This document shows positions 1 to 8,637 of a stretch of DNA of 46,956 nucleotides, piece by piece. Location of the stretch: positions 1-46,956 of the forward strand of contig DATBIO010000325.1 of NCBI GenBank assembly GCA_036556965.1, given 5' to 3'. The stretch's first letter is position 1. Each line of letters opens with the position of its first letter. A program made the translations under genes and the position numbers. The notes below the pieces were generated by a model. The model was given only the letters and a program-made list of their open reading frames with translations. It was not told the DNA's origin and searched no databases. Source of the stretch: DATBIO01 sp036556965. Its GTDB lineage: Bacteria; Acidobacteriota; Vicinamibacteria; Fen-336.

Positions 1-137
1 GAAAGAATGCGGACACCGTCCAACGCGCCGGACGCTTTATGACACGACTGCGGCCTCAGGGAGGCTCGCGTGTTGCGGAATCGGAGAAGTGCTGGTCGGC
101 GTAGGGTCACACCGGCCGAGAGCGCCGCATCACGGAA

Positions 138-143
138 TACGAT
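138..143 (+). promoter_or_regulatory. -10 hexamer for a leaderless polA transcript
   Basis: TACGAT lies 5 bases before the GTG start of polA and no Shine-Dalgarno sequence is visible. The same TANNNT-to-start spacing recurs before other genes in the window, so transcription probably starts at or next to the start codon. This is inferred from sequence only. Confidence 0.5.
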
Positions 144-148
144 ACGGC

Positions 149-2821
149 GTGCCCCGCCGCGCGAACACGGTCTACCTGATAGACGGCAGCGCCCAGGTCC
201 ACCGCGCGTACTTCGCGATCAAGGGGCTGGCCACCGTGCGCGGCCTGCCCACCAACGCCACCTACGGCTTCACGACCATGCTGCGCAAGCTCCTGGCCGA
301 CGAGGACCCGGAATGGCTCGGCATCTCCTTCGACCTCGCCGGCCCCACCTTCCGCCACCAGGAGTACGGCGCGTACAAGGCCACTCGCCGGCGCATGGAG
401 GACGACCTCGCCGTCCAGCTCCCCTACGTGCGCCGCGTGTGCACGGCCTACGGCATCCCCATGATCGACGTCGCGGGCTTCGAGGCGGACGACGTCATCG
501 CCACCCTGGCCCGGCAGGCGGTGGAGAGCGGGCTGAAGGTGGTGGTGGTCTCGGGGGACAAGGACCTCTTGCAGCTCGTGAGCGACGACGTGCTCGTGCT
601 CAACCCCGGGCGGGAGGGCTCGGGCGCCACCTTCTACGACCGGAGGCTCGTGGAGGAGAAGTTCGGGGTGCCCCCGGAGCGCGTGGTGGACGTCCTGGCC
701 CTGGTGGGGGACGCCGTGGACAACGTCCCCGGGGTGGCCGGCATCGGGGAGAAGGGCGCGCGCGACCTCATCCAGCAGTTCGGCACCCTGGAGGCGGCGC
801 TCGACGGCGCCCCCCAGGTCAAGCGGGCGGCCTATCGGGAGGGCCTTCTCTCCCAGCGCGAGAACGCCCTGCTCTCGAAGCGCCTGGTCACGCTGCGCAC
901 GGACGTGCCCGTGACCCTCGACCTGGACGCGCTGCGCCGGGGCACCGAGGAGCGCGCGCGCATGCACGCCCTGTTCACGGAGCTGGAGTTCACCGCCCTG
1001 GCCAAGGAATACGCGCCGGAGCCCACCCCCACCGCCACGGCGGCGGAGCTGCTGACCACGGAAGCGGCCCTGCGCGCGGTGATGGCGGGGGCGCAGCGGG
1101 CGGGACGGCTGGCCCTGGCCGTGGCGCGCTCCGCACGCGACCCCATGCGGGGCGAGATCGTGGGCATCGGCCTCGCCTTCGAGCCGGGCAAGGCCGCCTA
1201 CCTGCCGCTCCGCCACTCCCCGCTGGAGGTGGCCCCCGAGGTCGCCCCCGGCCGCGCGCTGGAGCTGCTGCGCCACCTGCTCGAGGACGAGCGGGTGGCC
1301 AAGCTCAGCCCCCGCGGCAAGACGGACGTGGTGGTGCTGGCCGAGGCCGGCATCACCCTCCGCGGCCTGCGCTTCGATCCCCTGCTGGCGGCCTACCTGC
1401 TGAACCCGGGCCGGCGCACCCTGGCCCTGGAGGAGCTGGCCTTCGAGTTCCTGGAGGAGCGGGCACGGCCCACCGCGGGCCTCCTCGAGGGCGGCGACCT
1501 TTCGCTGGGCACGGCCGTGCCCGCCGCCACCCAGGAGGCGGACCTCGCCCTGCGCCTGTCCGCGCCCATGCGCGCCCGCCTCGAGTCGGAGGGCCTCCTC
1601 GGGGTCTTCGAGGAGACGGAGCTGCCCCTGAGCGTGGTGCTGGCGGAGATGGAGCGGGCGGGGGTCAAGGTCAACGCCGGCTTCCTGGTCGAGATGAGCC
1701 GGGACATGGAGGCGCAGCTGACGTCCCTGACTGCGCGCATCCACGAGATGGCGGGCGGGCCCTTCAACATCAACTCGCCCCCCCAGCTCCGCGAGGTGCT
1801 CTTCGACCGCCTGGGCCTGAAGGCGGGGAAGAAGACGGCCAAGACGCGCGCCGCCTCCACCGCCGAGGAGGTCCTGGAGGAGCTGGCCCAGGGCCACGAG
1901 ATCTGCCGCGCCATCCTCGAGTACCGCGGGCTCCAGAAGCTCAAGTCCACCTATGTGGACGCGCTGCCCGCCCTCGTCAACCCGCGCACCGGCCGCATCC
2001 ACGCGACCTTCAACCAGACGGTGGCGGCCACCGGGCGGCTCTCCGTCACCGAGCCGAACCTGCAGAACATCCCCATCCGCACGGCGGAGGGACGCCGGAT
2101 CCGCGAGGCCTTCGTGGCCGAGCGCGGCCACCTCCTGCTCTCCGCGGACTATTCCCAGATCGAGCTGCGCATCCTGGCCCACCTCTCCGGCGACCAGACC
2201 CTGATCGACACCTTCCGCCGCGGCGAGGACGTGCACGACCGGACGGCGCGGGAGGTCTTCGGCCCTTTTTCCGCCATCTCCGCCGACGAGCAGCGCCGCT
2301 TCAGCAAGATGGTCAACTACGCGCTCATCTACGGGAAGAGCGCCTACACCCTGGCCAAGGACCTCGAGGTGCCGCGCGAGCAGGCCCAGTCGTTCATCGA
2401 CGCCTACTTCGCGCGGTACCCGGCGGTGCGCGCCTTCATCGAGCAGACGGTGGCCCGCGCCCGGGAGACGGGGGAGGTGCGCACCCTCCTCGGCCGGCTG
2501 CGCCGGCTGCCCGACCTGCAGGCCGCCAACTTCCAGGTGCGGGCGGAGGCCGAGCGCCAGGCCATGAACACGCCGGTCCAGGGCTCGGCCGCCGACCTCA
2601 TCAAGAAGGCCATGCTCGACCTGCGGCGCGCCCTCTCCGACCGCGGGATGGCGGCCCGCCTCATCCTGCAGATCCACGACGAGCTGCTGCTGGAGGTGCC
2701 GGAGGAGGAGGCGGAGGCGGTGCGCGTACTGGTCAAGGAGGTCATGGAGCGCGCCCTGGAGCTGCAGGTCCCCCTGGTGGTGGACGCCCGCCTGGGCACG
2801 AGCTGGGCGGAGGTCCACTGA
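149..2821 (+). CDS. polA: DNA polymerase I, proofreading-inactive type
   Basis: This is family A DNA polymerase I (890 residues), used for Okazaki fragment maturation and repair synthesis. The order is a 5' nuclease domain (about 1-300), an exonuclease-like domain (about 310-490) and the polymerase domain (about 500-890). Motif A is DYSQIELR at 667, motif B is KMVNYALIYG at 720 and motif C is HDE at 843. Two features stand out. The exo I motif that reads DTE in E. coli is here AVA (residues 324-326), and the exo III Tyr and Asp appear as Ala and Glu, so 3'-5' proofreading is probably lost, as in Taq. The position equal to E. coli Phe762 is Tyr724, a residue known to permit dideoxynucleotide incorporation. 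GTG 149 was chosen over the upstream ATG at 89 because homology begins just after it and a -10 box sits 5 bases before it. Confidence 0.97.
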   Translation: MPRRANTVYLIDGSAQVHRAYFAIKGLATVRGLPTNATYGFTTMLRKLLADEDPEWLGISFDLAGPTFRHQEYGAYKATRRRMEDDLAVQLPYVRRVCTAYGIPMIDVAGFEADDVIATLARQAVESGLKVVVVSGDKDLLQLVSDDVLVLNPGREGSGATFYDRRLVEEKFGVPPERVVDVLALVGDAVDNVPGVAGIGEKGARDLIQQFGTLEAALDGAPQVKRAAYREGLLSQRENALLSKRLVTLRTDVPVTLDLDALRRGTEERARMHALFTELEFTALAKEYAPEPTPTATAAELLTTEAALRAVMAGAQRAGRLALAVARSARDPMRGEIVGIGLAFEPGKAAYLPLRHSPLEVAPEVAPGRALELLRHLLEDERVAKLSPRGKTDVVVLAEAGITLRGLRFDPLLAAYLLNPGRRTLALEELAFEFLEERARPTAGLLEGGDLSLGTAVPAATQEADLALRLSAPMRARLESEGLLGVFEETELPLSVVLAEMERAGVKVNAGFLVEMSRDMEAQLTSLTARIHEMAGGPFNINSPPQLREVLFDRLGLKAGKKTAKTRAASTAEEVLEELAQGHEICRAILEYRGLQKLKSTYVDALPALVNPRTGRIHATFNQTVAATGRLSVTEPNLQNIPIRTAEGRRIREAFVAERGHLLLSADYSQIELRILAHLSGDQTLIDTFRRGEDVHDRTAREVFGPFSAISADEQRRFSKMVNYALIYGKSAYTLAKDLEVPREQAQSFIDAYFARYPAVRAFIEQTVARARETGEVRTLLGRLRRLPDLQAANFQVRAEAERQAMNTPVQGSAADLIKKAMLDLRRALSDRGMAARLILQIHDELLLEVPEEEAEAVRVLVKEVMERALELQVPLVVDARLGTSWAEVH

Positions 2822-2891
2822 CGCCTCCCGCCGTCATATGCTAGAAAGTGCACGTGAATCGCGCCCCCAGAGGGGGGCCTGGAGGACAAAC

Positions 2892-3275
2892 GTGAAGCGA
2901 ATCGGCCTTGCGGTCTTCTCCCTCGCCGTCCTTCTCGGCACCTCCGCAACCGCGGACGATCACCTGGTGACGCTCGAGGCGGCGCAGGCGCGCCTGGCCG
3001 CGGCCGAAGCGGAGAGGCAGGGCGACCTGGCCCGCGTGGAGGCTGCCCTGGGCAGCCCGCTGGCGCGCGAAGCGGCCGCGATGGTGGGCGCGGACGTAGC
3101 CACCCTGCGTGCCGCCCTGCCCGGCCTGACCGACCACGAGCTGCGCGACCTCGCCGCGCGCGCCGCCCTCCTGGAGACGGACCCGGTGGCGGGGCTCGAC
3201 CAGGACATCCGGCTCCTCCTCATCATCTTCCTCATCGTGGCCATCGTCATCCTGGTGCTGCAGGCCGTCGACTAG
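2892..3275 (+). CDS. PA2779 family membrane-associated protein
   Basis: A 127-residue protein resembling the PA2779 family, whose function is unknown. It has an N-terminal signal or anchor segment (VKRIGLAVFSLAVLLGTSATA), an Ala/Arg-rich helical middle with an LTDHELRDLAAR segment typical of the family, and a C-terminal hydrophobic helix (LLLIIFLIVAIVILVLQAV) ending in Asp. The GTG at 2892 is preceded by GGAGGA five bases upstream, so it was preferred over the ATG at 2838. It follows polA on the same strand with a 70-base gap, in which TATGCT could serve as a -10. In other genomes PA2779 proteins often neighbour a PA2778-type cysteine peptidase; none is seen here. Confidence 0.7.
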   Translation: MKRIGLAVFSLAVLLGTSATADDHLVTLEAAQARLAAAEAERQGDLARVEAALGSPLAREAAAMVGADVATLRAALPGLTDHELRDLAARAALLETDPVAGLDQDIRLLLIIFLIVAIVILVLQAVD

Positions 3276-3353
3276 GGAGGGCCGAAGGGACGCTGCCGCT
3301 GGAAGGCGGCGCGCGGTTCTGGTAGGATCGCCTGCTTTGGAGGTGGCGTCCGC

Positions 3354-3683
3354 GTGCCCTTGTACGAGTACCAGTGCGCCAGCTGTGGCCGCTTCGAGGT
3401 GATCCAGAAGTTCTCGGACGCGGCGCTCTCGGCCTGTCCCACCTGCGGGGCGGAGGTGCAGAAGCTGCTTTCCGCGCCCGCCATCCAGTTCAAGGGCACG
3501 GGGTGGTACATCACCGACTACGCGCGGAAGTCCGGCGGGGGCGAGGCGAAGACGGCCCCCAAGGACGGCAAGACGGAAGGCGCTCCCTCCTCCACTTCAT
3601 CCACGTCCGATTCGGCGTCCAGCTCTCCTACCCCATCCACATCCAAAGACAGCTCTGCCTCCGGCAGCAGCTCCACGAAGTAG
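3354..3683 (+). CDS. FmdB-family zinc ribbon protein with Ser/Thr-rich tail
   Basis: A 109-residue protein starting VPLYEYQCASCG, the standard beginning of FmdB-type putative regulators. Two pairs of cysteines (CASC near residue 9 and CPTC near 29) should bind one zinc. A conserved IQFKGTGWYITDY segment follows, then a low-complexity tail rich in Ser, Thr and Lys that is probably disordered. The GTG start has GGAGG about ten bases upstream, and TAGGAT at 3323-3328 is a plausible -10. The family is widespread and its molecular role is not established. Confidence 0.85.
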   Translation: MPLYEYQCASCGRFEVIQKFSDAALSACPTCGAEVQKLLSAPAIQFKGTGWYITDYARKSGGGEAKTAPKDGKTEGAPSSTSSTSDSASSSPTPSTSKDSSASGSSSTK

Positions 3684-3720
3684 CTTCCATACCCGCGTAA
3701 AGCCCTACCTCTACATAGAC

Positions 3721-3744
3721 CCCCCCGGGCTTCGGCCCGGGGGG
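3721..3744. terminator. GC-rich hairpin with TTCG tetraloop after the FmdB gene
   Basis: CCCCCCGGGC, loop TTCG, GCCCGGGGGG forms a perfect 10-bp stem. It lies 37 bases after the FmdB stop and before the convergent galU. There is only a short T run after it (CCTACCTTT), so a terminator or mRNA-stabilising role is inferred. Confidence 0.6.
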
Positions 3745-3771
3745 CCTACCTTTCATCGACCCCCCACCCTA

Positions 3772-3836
3772 TCCCTCCCCACGTAGGGGGAGGGAAACGC
3801 CTGTTGCGCACGTAGGGGGAGGGAAACGCCTGTTGC
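3772..3836. repeat. Short tandem repeat containing an inverted repeat
   Basis: A 28-base unit beginning CACGTAGGGGGAGGGAAACG occurs at 3780-3807 and identically at 3809-3836, a 29-base period. A truncated CACGTAGGG recurs near 3880. TCCCTCCCC (3772-3780) and GGGGAGGGA (3787-3795) can pair around ACGTAG, so the first copy starts within a hairpin. It lies between the convergent FmdB and galU genes. It may be part of a dispersed intergenic repeat; the rest of 3684-3907 shows no gene. Confidence 0.7.
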
Positions 3837-3907
3837 CCATCCGGCCCCGGATCCCGTTGTCCGCCCCTCCCCTCATCCCCACGTAGGGCGCTGACGCGAT
3901 CTGACGA

Positions 3908-4777
3908 TCAGAGCTTCAAAGACTTCAGGTACTCGCGGAAGGGACCGCCGAGGTCCGGGCGCTTGAGGGCGAACTCGACGGTGGCTTTCAGGAAGCCGAG
4001 CTTGTTCCCGGCGTCGTGGCGCGTGCCCTCGAAGCGGTAGCCGTAGAGCGGCCGGCTTTCCCTGAGCGCGCGCAGGCCGTTGGTGAGCTGGATCTCCCCC
4101 CCCTGGTCGCGGTCGGTCCGCTCCAGGGCGTCGAAGATGTCGGGGGTGAGGATGTAGCGGCCGATGATGGCGAGGTCGCTCGGCGCATCCTCCGCGCGCG
4201 GCTTCTCCACCAGGTCGCGGATGCGGTAGACGCGGTCGTCCTCCCCCTCGGGCTCGCCCGCGATCACGCCGTAGGCGGAGATCTCGCTCCTGGGCACGCG
4301 CTGCACCGCCACCACCGGGGCCTGGTGGCGCTCGAACACTTCCGCCATCTGCCCCAGGCACGGGGCCGCGCTGTCGATGATGTCGTCGCCCAGCATGACC
4401 GCGAAGGGCTCGTCGCCCACCAGGTCGCGGGCCATGAGCACGGCGTGGCCGAGGCCGAGCGTCTCCCCCTGGCGTACGTAGCAGACGGTGATCATGTTCG
4501 AGATGGCCCGCACCTGGCCCAGGAGGTCCGTCTTTCCGCGCTCCTCCAGGAGCTTCTCCAGCTCGTAGCTGACGTCGAAGTGGTCCTCGATCGCGTTCTT
4601 GCCGCGGCCGGTGACGATGATGATGCTGGTGATGCCGGAGGCCACCGCCTCCTCGATGACGTACTGGATGATGGGCTTGTCCACCAGGGGCAGCATCTCC
4701 TTGGGCTGGGCCTTGGTGGCGGGCAGGAAGCGGGTGCCCAGGCCGGCGGCGGGGAATATCGCCTTGCGGAGCTTCAT
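3908..4777 (-). CDS. galU: UTP--glucose-1-phosphate uridylyltransferase
   Basis: GalU makes UDP-glucose from UTP and glucose-1-phosphate in the cytoplasm, feeding polysaccharide and glycolipid synthesis. The 289-residue protein begins MKLRKAIFPAAGLGTRFLPATKAQPKEML, the nucleotidyltransferase signature of the family. It continues with DKPIIQYVIEEA, LGLGHAV and EKPRAEDAPSDLAIIGRYIL, all typical of bacterial GalU. The length matches the family. The ATG at 4777 was chosen over the upstream codon at 4795 because homology starts there and TAGCAT sits 8 bases upstream. It diverges from serS across only 56 bases. Confidence 0.96.
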   Translation of the reverse strand: MKLRKAIFPAAGLGTRFLPATKAQPKEMLPLVDKPIIQYVIEEAVASGITSIIIVTGRGKNAIEDHFDVSYELEKLLEERGKTDLLGQVRAISNMITVCYVRQGETLGLGHAVLMARDLVGDEPFAVMLGDDIIDSAAPCLGQMAEVFERHQAPVVAVQRVPRSEISAYGVIAGEPEGEDDRVYRIRDLVEKPRAEDAPSDLAIIGRYILTPDIFDALERTDRDQGGEIQLTNGLRALRESRPLYGYRFEGTRHDAGNKLGFLKATVEFALKRPDLGGPFREYLKSLKL

Positions 4778-4785
4778 CCGCTGCG

Positions 4786-4826
4786 ATGCTAGCACGCAGG
4801 GTCGCGCGCGGACGCCATGCTATCGT
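4786..4826. promoter_or_regulatory. Divergent extended -10 promoters for galU and serS
   Basis: On the minus strand TGC-TAGCAT (TAGCAT is the complement of 4786-4791) lies 8 bases before the galU ATG. On the plus strand TGC-TATCGT (TATCGT at 4821-4826) lies 7 bases before the serS ATG. Both look like extended -10 elements placed to give leaderless or nearly leaderless transcripts. No -35 consensus is seen for either. Confidence 0.5.
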
Positions 4827-4833
4827 TCGCGCG

Positions 4834-6132
4834 ATGCTGGATCCGCGGATGGTCTTCGAGGAGCGCGCGCGCGTGCTCGACCGCCTGGGCCGGCGCGGCA
4901 AGGAGGCGGCGCGCCCCCTCGTCGAGGGCGACTACTGGGGCCGCGAGGCCGAGCGCCGCGCCCTGCTCCAGCGCCTGGAGGAGCGGCGGCACCGCCAGCG
5001 GCTGGCCGGAGAGGAGATCGCGCGGCGCGGGCGCGCGCGGGAGGACGCCGCCGACCTCAAGGCGGAGATGAAGGCGGTCTCCGAGGAGGCCGGGGGCCTG
5101 GAGGCGCGCCTGCAGGCCCTGGACGCCGAGCTGCGGGCGATGATGCTGGAGGTCCCCAACCTTCCCGACGACGGCGTGCCCGTGGGCGCCGACGCCTCCG
5201 CCAACCTCGAGGTGCGGCGGGTGGGGGAGCCGGAGCGCTTCGCCTTCGCTCCCCGCCCGCACTGGGAGATCGGCCCCGCCCTCGGCATCCTGGACTTCGA
5301 GCGGGCGGCGCGCGTCTCGGGGGCGCGCTTCGCCGTGATGTGGGGGGCGGGGGCGCGCCTGGAGCGCGCGCTCATCCAGTTCATGCTCGACCTGCACACG
5401 CGCGAGCGCGGCTACACGGAGCTGATCCCGCCCTACCTGGTCACCCCGGAGACCATGCTCGCCACCGGGCAGCTCCCGAAGTTCGAGGGCGACCTCTTCC
5501 GGACGCGTGCCGGGGACCGCGACTTCTACCTCATCCCCACCGCGGAGGTGCCCCTCACCGCGCTGCACGGCGAGGAGATCCTGGACGGCGCCACCCTCCC
5601 GCGCCGGTACGTGTCCTTCACCCCCTGCTTCCGCTCCGAGGCCGGCTCCTACGGCAAGGACGTGCGCGGCCTCATCCGCCTCCACCAGTTCCACAAGGTG
5701 GAGCTGGTGAAGCTCACCTCACCCGAGTCGTCCATGGACGAGCTGGAGTCCATGGTGGGGGACGCCGAGGAGGTGCTGCGGCGCCTGGGCCTGGCCTATC
5801 GCGTGGTGACGCTGTCCACCGGCGACATGGGCTTCAACTCCGCCAAGACCTACGACCTCGAGGTCTGGCTGCCGGGCCAGGCGGGCTACCGCGAGATCTC
5901 GTCGTGCTCGAACTGCACCGACTTCCAGGCCCGGCGGGCGGGGGTGCGCTACCGGCCGGAGCCGAAGGCCAAGCCGCGCTTCGTGCACACCCTCAACGGC
6001 AGCGGCCTGGCGGTGGGGCGCACGCTGGTGGCGGTCCTGGAGAACTACCAGCAGGCGGACGGCTCGGTGCTGGTGCCGGAGGCGCTCCGGCCCTACATGG
6101 ACGGCCGGGAGGTCATCACGGCCTCGCCCTGA
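4834..6132 (+). CDS. serS: Serine--tRNA ligase
   Basis: Class II seryl-tRNA synthetase, which charges tRNA-Ser and tRNA-Sec with serine. The 432-residue protein has the N-terminal long coiled coil (about 1-110), then the catalytic core. Motif 2 is in FRSEAGSYGKDVRGLIRLHQFHK split around residues 270-290, and motif 3 in GSGLAVGRTLVAVLENYQQ near the C-terminus. The start MLDPRMVFEERARVL matches the family; an upstream in-frame ATG at 4786 was rejected. Its last 17 bases overlap the convergent amidohydrolase. Two tRNA-Ser genes lie 5-6 kb downstream. Confidence 0.97.
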   Translation: MLDPRMVFEERARVLDRLGRRGKEAARPLVEGDYWGREAERRALLQRLEERRHRQRLAGEEIARRGRAREDAADLKAEMKAVSEEAGGLEARLQALDAELRAMMLEVPNLPDDGVPVGADASANLEVRRVGEPERFAFAPRPHWEIGPALGILDFERAARVSGARFAVMWGAGARLERALIQFMLDLHTRERGYTELIPPYLVTPETMLATGQLPKFEGDLFRTRAGDRDFYLIPTAEVPLTALHGEEILDGATLPRRYVSFTPCFRSEAGSYGKDVRGLIRLHQFHKVELVKLTSPESSMDELESMVGDAEEVLRRLGLAYRVVTLSTGDMGFNSAKTYDLEVWLPGQAGYREISSCSNCTDFQARRAGVRYRPEPKAKPRFVHTLNGSGLAVGRTLVAVLENYQQADGSVLVPEALRPYMDGREVITASP

Positions 6133-7408
6133 AGCTCTCGAACAGGCGGGTGTGGCGCGTCTCCAGCGACTGCGGGACGCCGTCGATCCACACGTCGGTG
6201 ACCTGGGTGCGATGGTCCATGATGTCGCCCGTGGCCAGGACGAGGGTGGCGCTCTTGCCCGCGTCGATGGAGCCCAGGCGGTCCGCCACGCCGAAGATCT
6301 CGGCGGGGGAGAGGGTGATGGCGCGCAGCGCGGCTTCCGCGGGCAGGCCGAAGGCGCGGGCCATGGCCGCCTCGTAGGGCAGGTTGCGCGACTGGGAGGC
6401 GTCGTCCGACACGATGGCGAAGCGCACGCCCGCGCGGTGGAGGGCGGCGGCGTTGGTGTAGGCGGCGTCGTAGGCGTCGCTCTCGCGCCGGGGCAGCCGG
6501 TCCACGTTGACGAGGACGGCCACGTCGTTCTGCTTGAGCAGGTCGGCGGCGCGCCAGGCCTCCAGGCCCCCCGCCACCACCAGCTTCAGGCCGCGCTCGG
6601 CCGCGAAGCGCACGGCGGCGCGGATGTCCTCCTCCGCGTCCGCGCGCACGACCAGGGGCAGCGCGCCACTGGCCACGGGGCCCAGCGCGGCCAGCGGGAG
6701 GTCGGGGGCCGGCCCCGCGCCGTCCGCGGCCGGCGCTCCCGCGCCGCGGCCGTAGGCCCGGGCCTCGTCCAGCAGCGTCCCCAGCCGCCGCAGCGCCTTC
6801 TCCTGGTTCCTCTTCTTGTCCTTCTGCCGCTCCTCGAAGGTCTTGAGCTCGGGCTCCTGGAAGAGCTGCGAGACCTCGAAGGCCGGCCGCCCCGTGGGAT
6901 AGACCACGTGCATGGCCGCCGGCGCCTTGAGGGTGAGGGAGGCCTGGGTGTCGCCCGTCATGCGGATGAGCGCGCTCTGGCCGGAGACGAGACCGCCCTG
7001 GGGCGCGGCCAGCGCCGCCGTCACCCCGTTGGCGCGCGCCACGGGGATCAGCTCGCTGTGGGCGTGCACGGCCGCCCACGCGCGGACCTGCGGGTTGACG
7101 TCGCCGGTCTCCGTGGTGTCCACGGAGCCCGGCACGCTCCCGATCTCGGTGAGGCCGAGGGTGGTGAGTCCGTCGATGAGGCCGGGGTAGAGCGTCTTCC
7201 CGTCGGCCTCGATCCGCCGCGCCCCCGCGGGGACGGCGGCGTCCGCGCCCACGGCGGCGATGCGGCCGTCGGCCATGACCACGGTGGCGCGCGGGAGCAC
7301 GGGCCCCGACACCGTGACCACGCGCGCCCCCACGATGGCGACGGTCTCCGCGGCCAGGGGCGCCCCGGCGGCGAGGAGGACGGGCAGGACGACGGAAGCC
7401 GCCCTCAT
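6116..7408 (-). CDS. Secreted amidohydrolase-like protein lacking metal ligands (paralogue 1)
   Basis: A 430-residue imidazolonepropionase-like amidohydrolase with a signal peptide (MRAASVVLPVLLAAGAPLAA). The fold is recognisable: an N-terminal composite domain, TLYPGLIDG, a barrel, and LGSIDAGKSATLVLATGD at the end. The HxH that should follow PGLID is replaced by GLTTLGL, and the later His positions read VRAD and VAGG, so the binuclear metal site is missing, although an SDD is kept. It is last in an operon with two paralogues. Its ATG overlaps the preceding stop as ATGA. It is probably a non-catalytic partner of the middle gene. Its 3' end overlaps serS by 17 bases. Confidence 0.85.
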   Translation of the reverse strand: MRAASVVLPVLLAAGAPLAAETVAIVGARVVTVSGPVLPRATVVMADGRIAAVGADAAVPAGARRIEADGKTLYPGLIDGLTTLGLTEIGSVPGSVDTTETGDVNPQVRAWAAVHAHSELIPVARANGVTAALAAPQGGLVSGQSALIRMTGDTQASLTLKAPAAMHVVYPTGRPAFEVSQLFQEPELKTFEERQKDKKRNQEKALRRLGTLLDEARAYGRGAGAPAADGAGPAPDLPLAALGPVASGALPLVVRADAEEDIRAAVRFAAERGLKLVVAGGLEAWRAADLLKQNDVAVLVNVDRLPRRESDAYDAAYTNAAALHRAGVRFAIVSDDASQSRNLPYEAAMARAFGLPAEAALRAITLSPAEIFGVADRLGSIDAGKSATLVLATGDIMDHRTQVTDVWIDGVPQSLETRHTRLFESFRARP

Positions 7409-8637
7409 CGGGCGCTCCGCGCCTGCACGTCCTTCGCGCGATCGAACATCACCTGCCCCTCCACCAGGGTCATCTCCACGCGCGCGTCGGGCGCGAAGGG
7501 GTGGGTGTTGAACACGGCCAGGTCGGCGTGCTTGCCGGCCTCGATGGATCCCACCCATCTGTCGACGCCGAGCTGCCAGGCGGGGTTGAGGGTGATCATC
7601 TTGAGGGCCTCCTCCTCGCTGGCGCCGCCGTACTTCACGGCCTTGGCCGCCTCCCAGTAGAGACGCCGCGCCAGCTCGTTGGAGTCCGAGTTCAACGACA
7701 CGCGCACGCCGTGGCTCGCCATGACCGCCGCGTTGTGGGGGACGGCGTCCCAGGCCTCCATCTTGTAGGCCCACCAGTCGGAGAAAGTGGAGGCGCCCGC
7801 GCCGTGGCGCGCGATCTCGGTGGCCACCTTGTAGCCCTCCAGCACGTGCTGGAAGGTGCGGATCTTGAAGCCCAGCTCCTCGGCCAGGGAGATGAGCATG
7901 AGGATCTCGTCCGAGCGGTAGCAGTGCGCGTGCACCAGCACCGTGCCGTCCAGGACGTCGCGCACGAGCTCCAGGCGCAGGTCGCGGCGCGGCGGGACCA
8001 GGCCGGCGGCCCCCGCCTTGCGCCGGCGCTCGTAGGCCGCCCACTCGTCCCGGTAGTGGCGGGCCCGCAGGAAGGTGTCCCGGATGAGGGCCTCCACCCC
8101 CATGCGCGTGGCCGGCCAGCGCGCCGTCCCCGGGGCGCGCACGTTCGCGCGCTTGGGGTTCTCGCCCAGCGCGAACTTGACCCCGCGCGGCGCCTCCTTG
8201 AAGACGAGCCCCTCCGGCCCCTGGCCCCAGCGGTACTTGACGACGGCGTTCTGTCCGCCGATGGCGTTGCAGGACCCGTGGAGCACGTTGGCCGTGGTCA
8301 CGCCGCCCGCCAGCTGGCGGTAGATGTTGACGTCGCGGTGGTCGAGCACGTCCGCGATGCGCACCTCCGCCGTCACGGCGTCCGTGCACTCGTTCACGTT
8401 GCCCTCCACCGCGGTGTGGGAGTGGGCGTCGATGATCCCCGGCATCACGAAGCGGCCGGCCAGGTCCACCACCGTGGCGCCGGCGGGCACGGCGACGGCC
8501 GGCCCCACCGCCGTGATCACGCCGTCCGTGACGAGCACCGTGCCCTTCTCGATCGTCCCCGCCGGCCCTCCGGTGAGCACGGTGGCACCGGTGAGGGCGA
8601 GCACGCGGGCCGCCGCCAGCAGGGCGAGGCCGCTCAC
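7405..8637 (-). CDS. Amidohydrolase with intact metal site (paralogue 2)
   Basis: A 410-residue amidohydrolase of the imidazolonepropionase-like group. PGIIDAHSH supplies the HxH, VLVHAHCYR and IRTFQHVLEG supply two further His residues, and SLNSDSNE the Asp, so this copy should bind metal and be active. It may cleave a cyclic amide or a dipeptide-like substrate; the substrate cannot be read from sequence. The N-terminus (VSGLALLAAARVLALTG) is a weak signal peptide. The GTG start overlaps the upstream stop as GTGA, and the next gene overlaps its own stop as ATGA, indicating coupled translation. It is flanked by two degenerate paralogues. Confidence 0.88.
   Translation of the reverse strand: MSGLALLAAARVLALTGATVLTGGPAGTIEKGTVLVTDGVITAVGPAVAVPAGATVVDLAGRFVMPGIIDAHSHTAVEGNVNECTDAVTAEVRIADVLDHRDVNIYRQLAGGVTTANVLHGSCNAIGGQNAVVKYRWGQGPEGLVFKEAPRGVKFALGENPKRANVRAPGTARWPATRMGVEALIRDTFLRARHYRDEWAAYERRRKAGAAGLVPPRRDLRLELVRDVLDGTVLVHAHCYRSDEILMLISLAEELGFKIRTFQHVLEGYKVATEIARHGAGASTFSDWWAYKMEAWDAVPHNAAVMASHGVRVSLNSDSNELARRLYWEAAKAVKYGGASEEEALKMITLNPAWQLGVDRWVGSIEAGKHADLAVFNTHPFAPDARVEMTLVEGQVMFDRAKDVQARSAR

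Noticed and set aside
70..2844. A 924-codon open frame on the plus strand and a 903-codon one on the minus strand over polA
   Set aside because: Both are composition artefacts of GC-rich codon use opposite or beside polA, with Arg/Gly/Pro-rich products and no family match.
3772..3836. CRISPR array
   Set aside because: Units abut with one base between them and there are no spacers; it is a tandem repeat.
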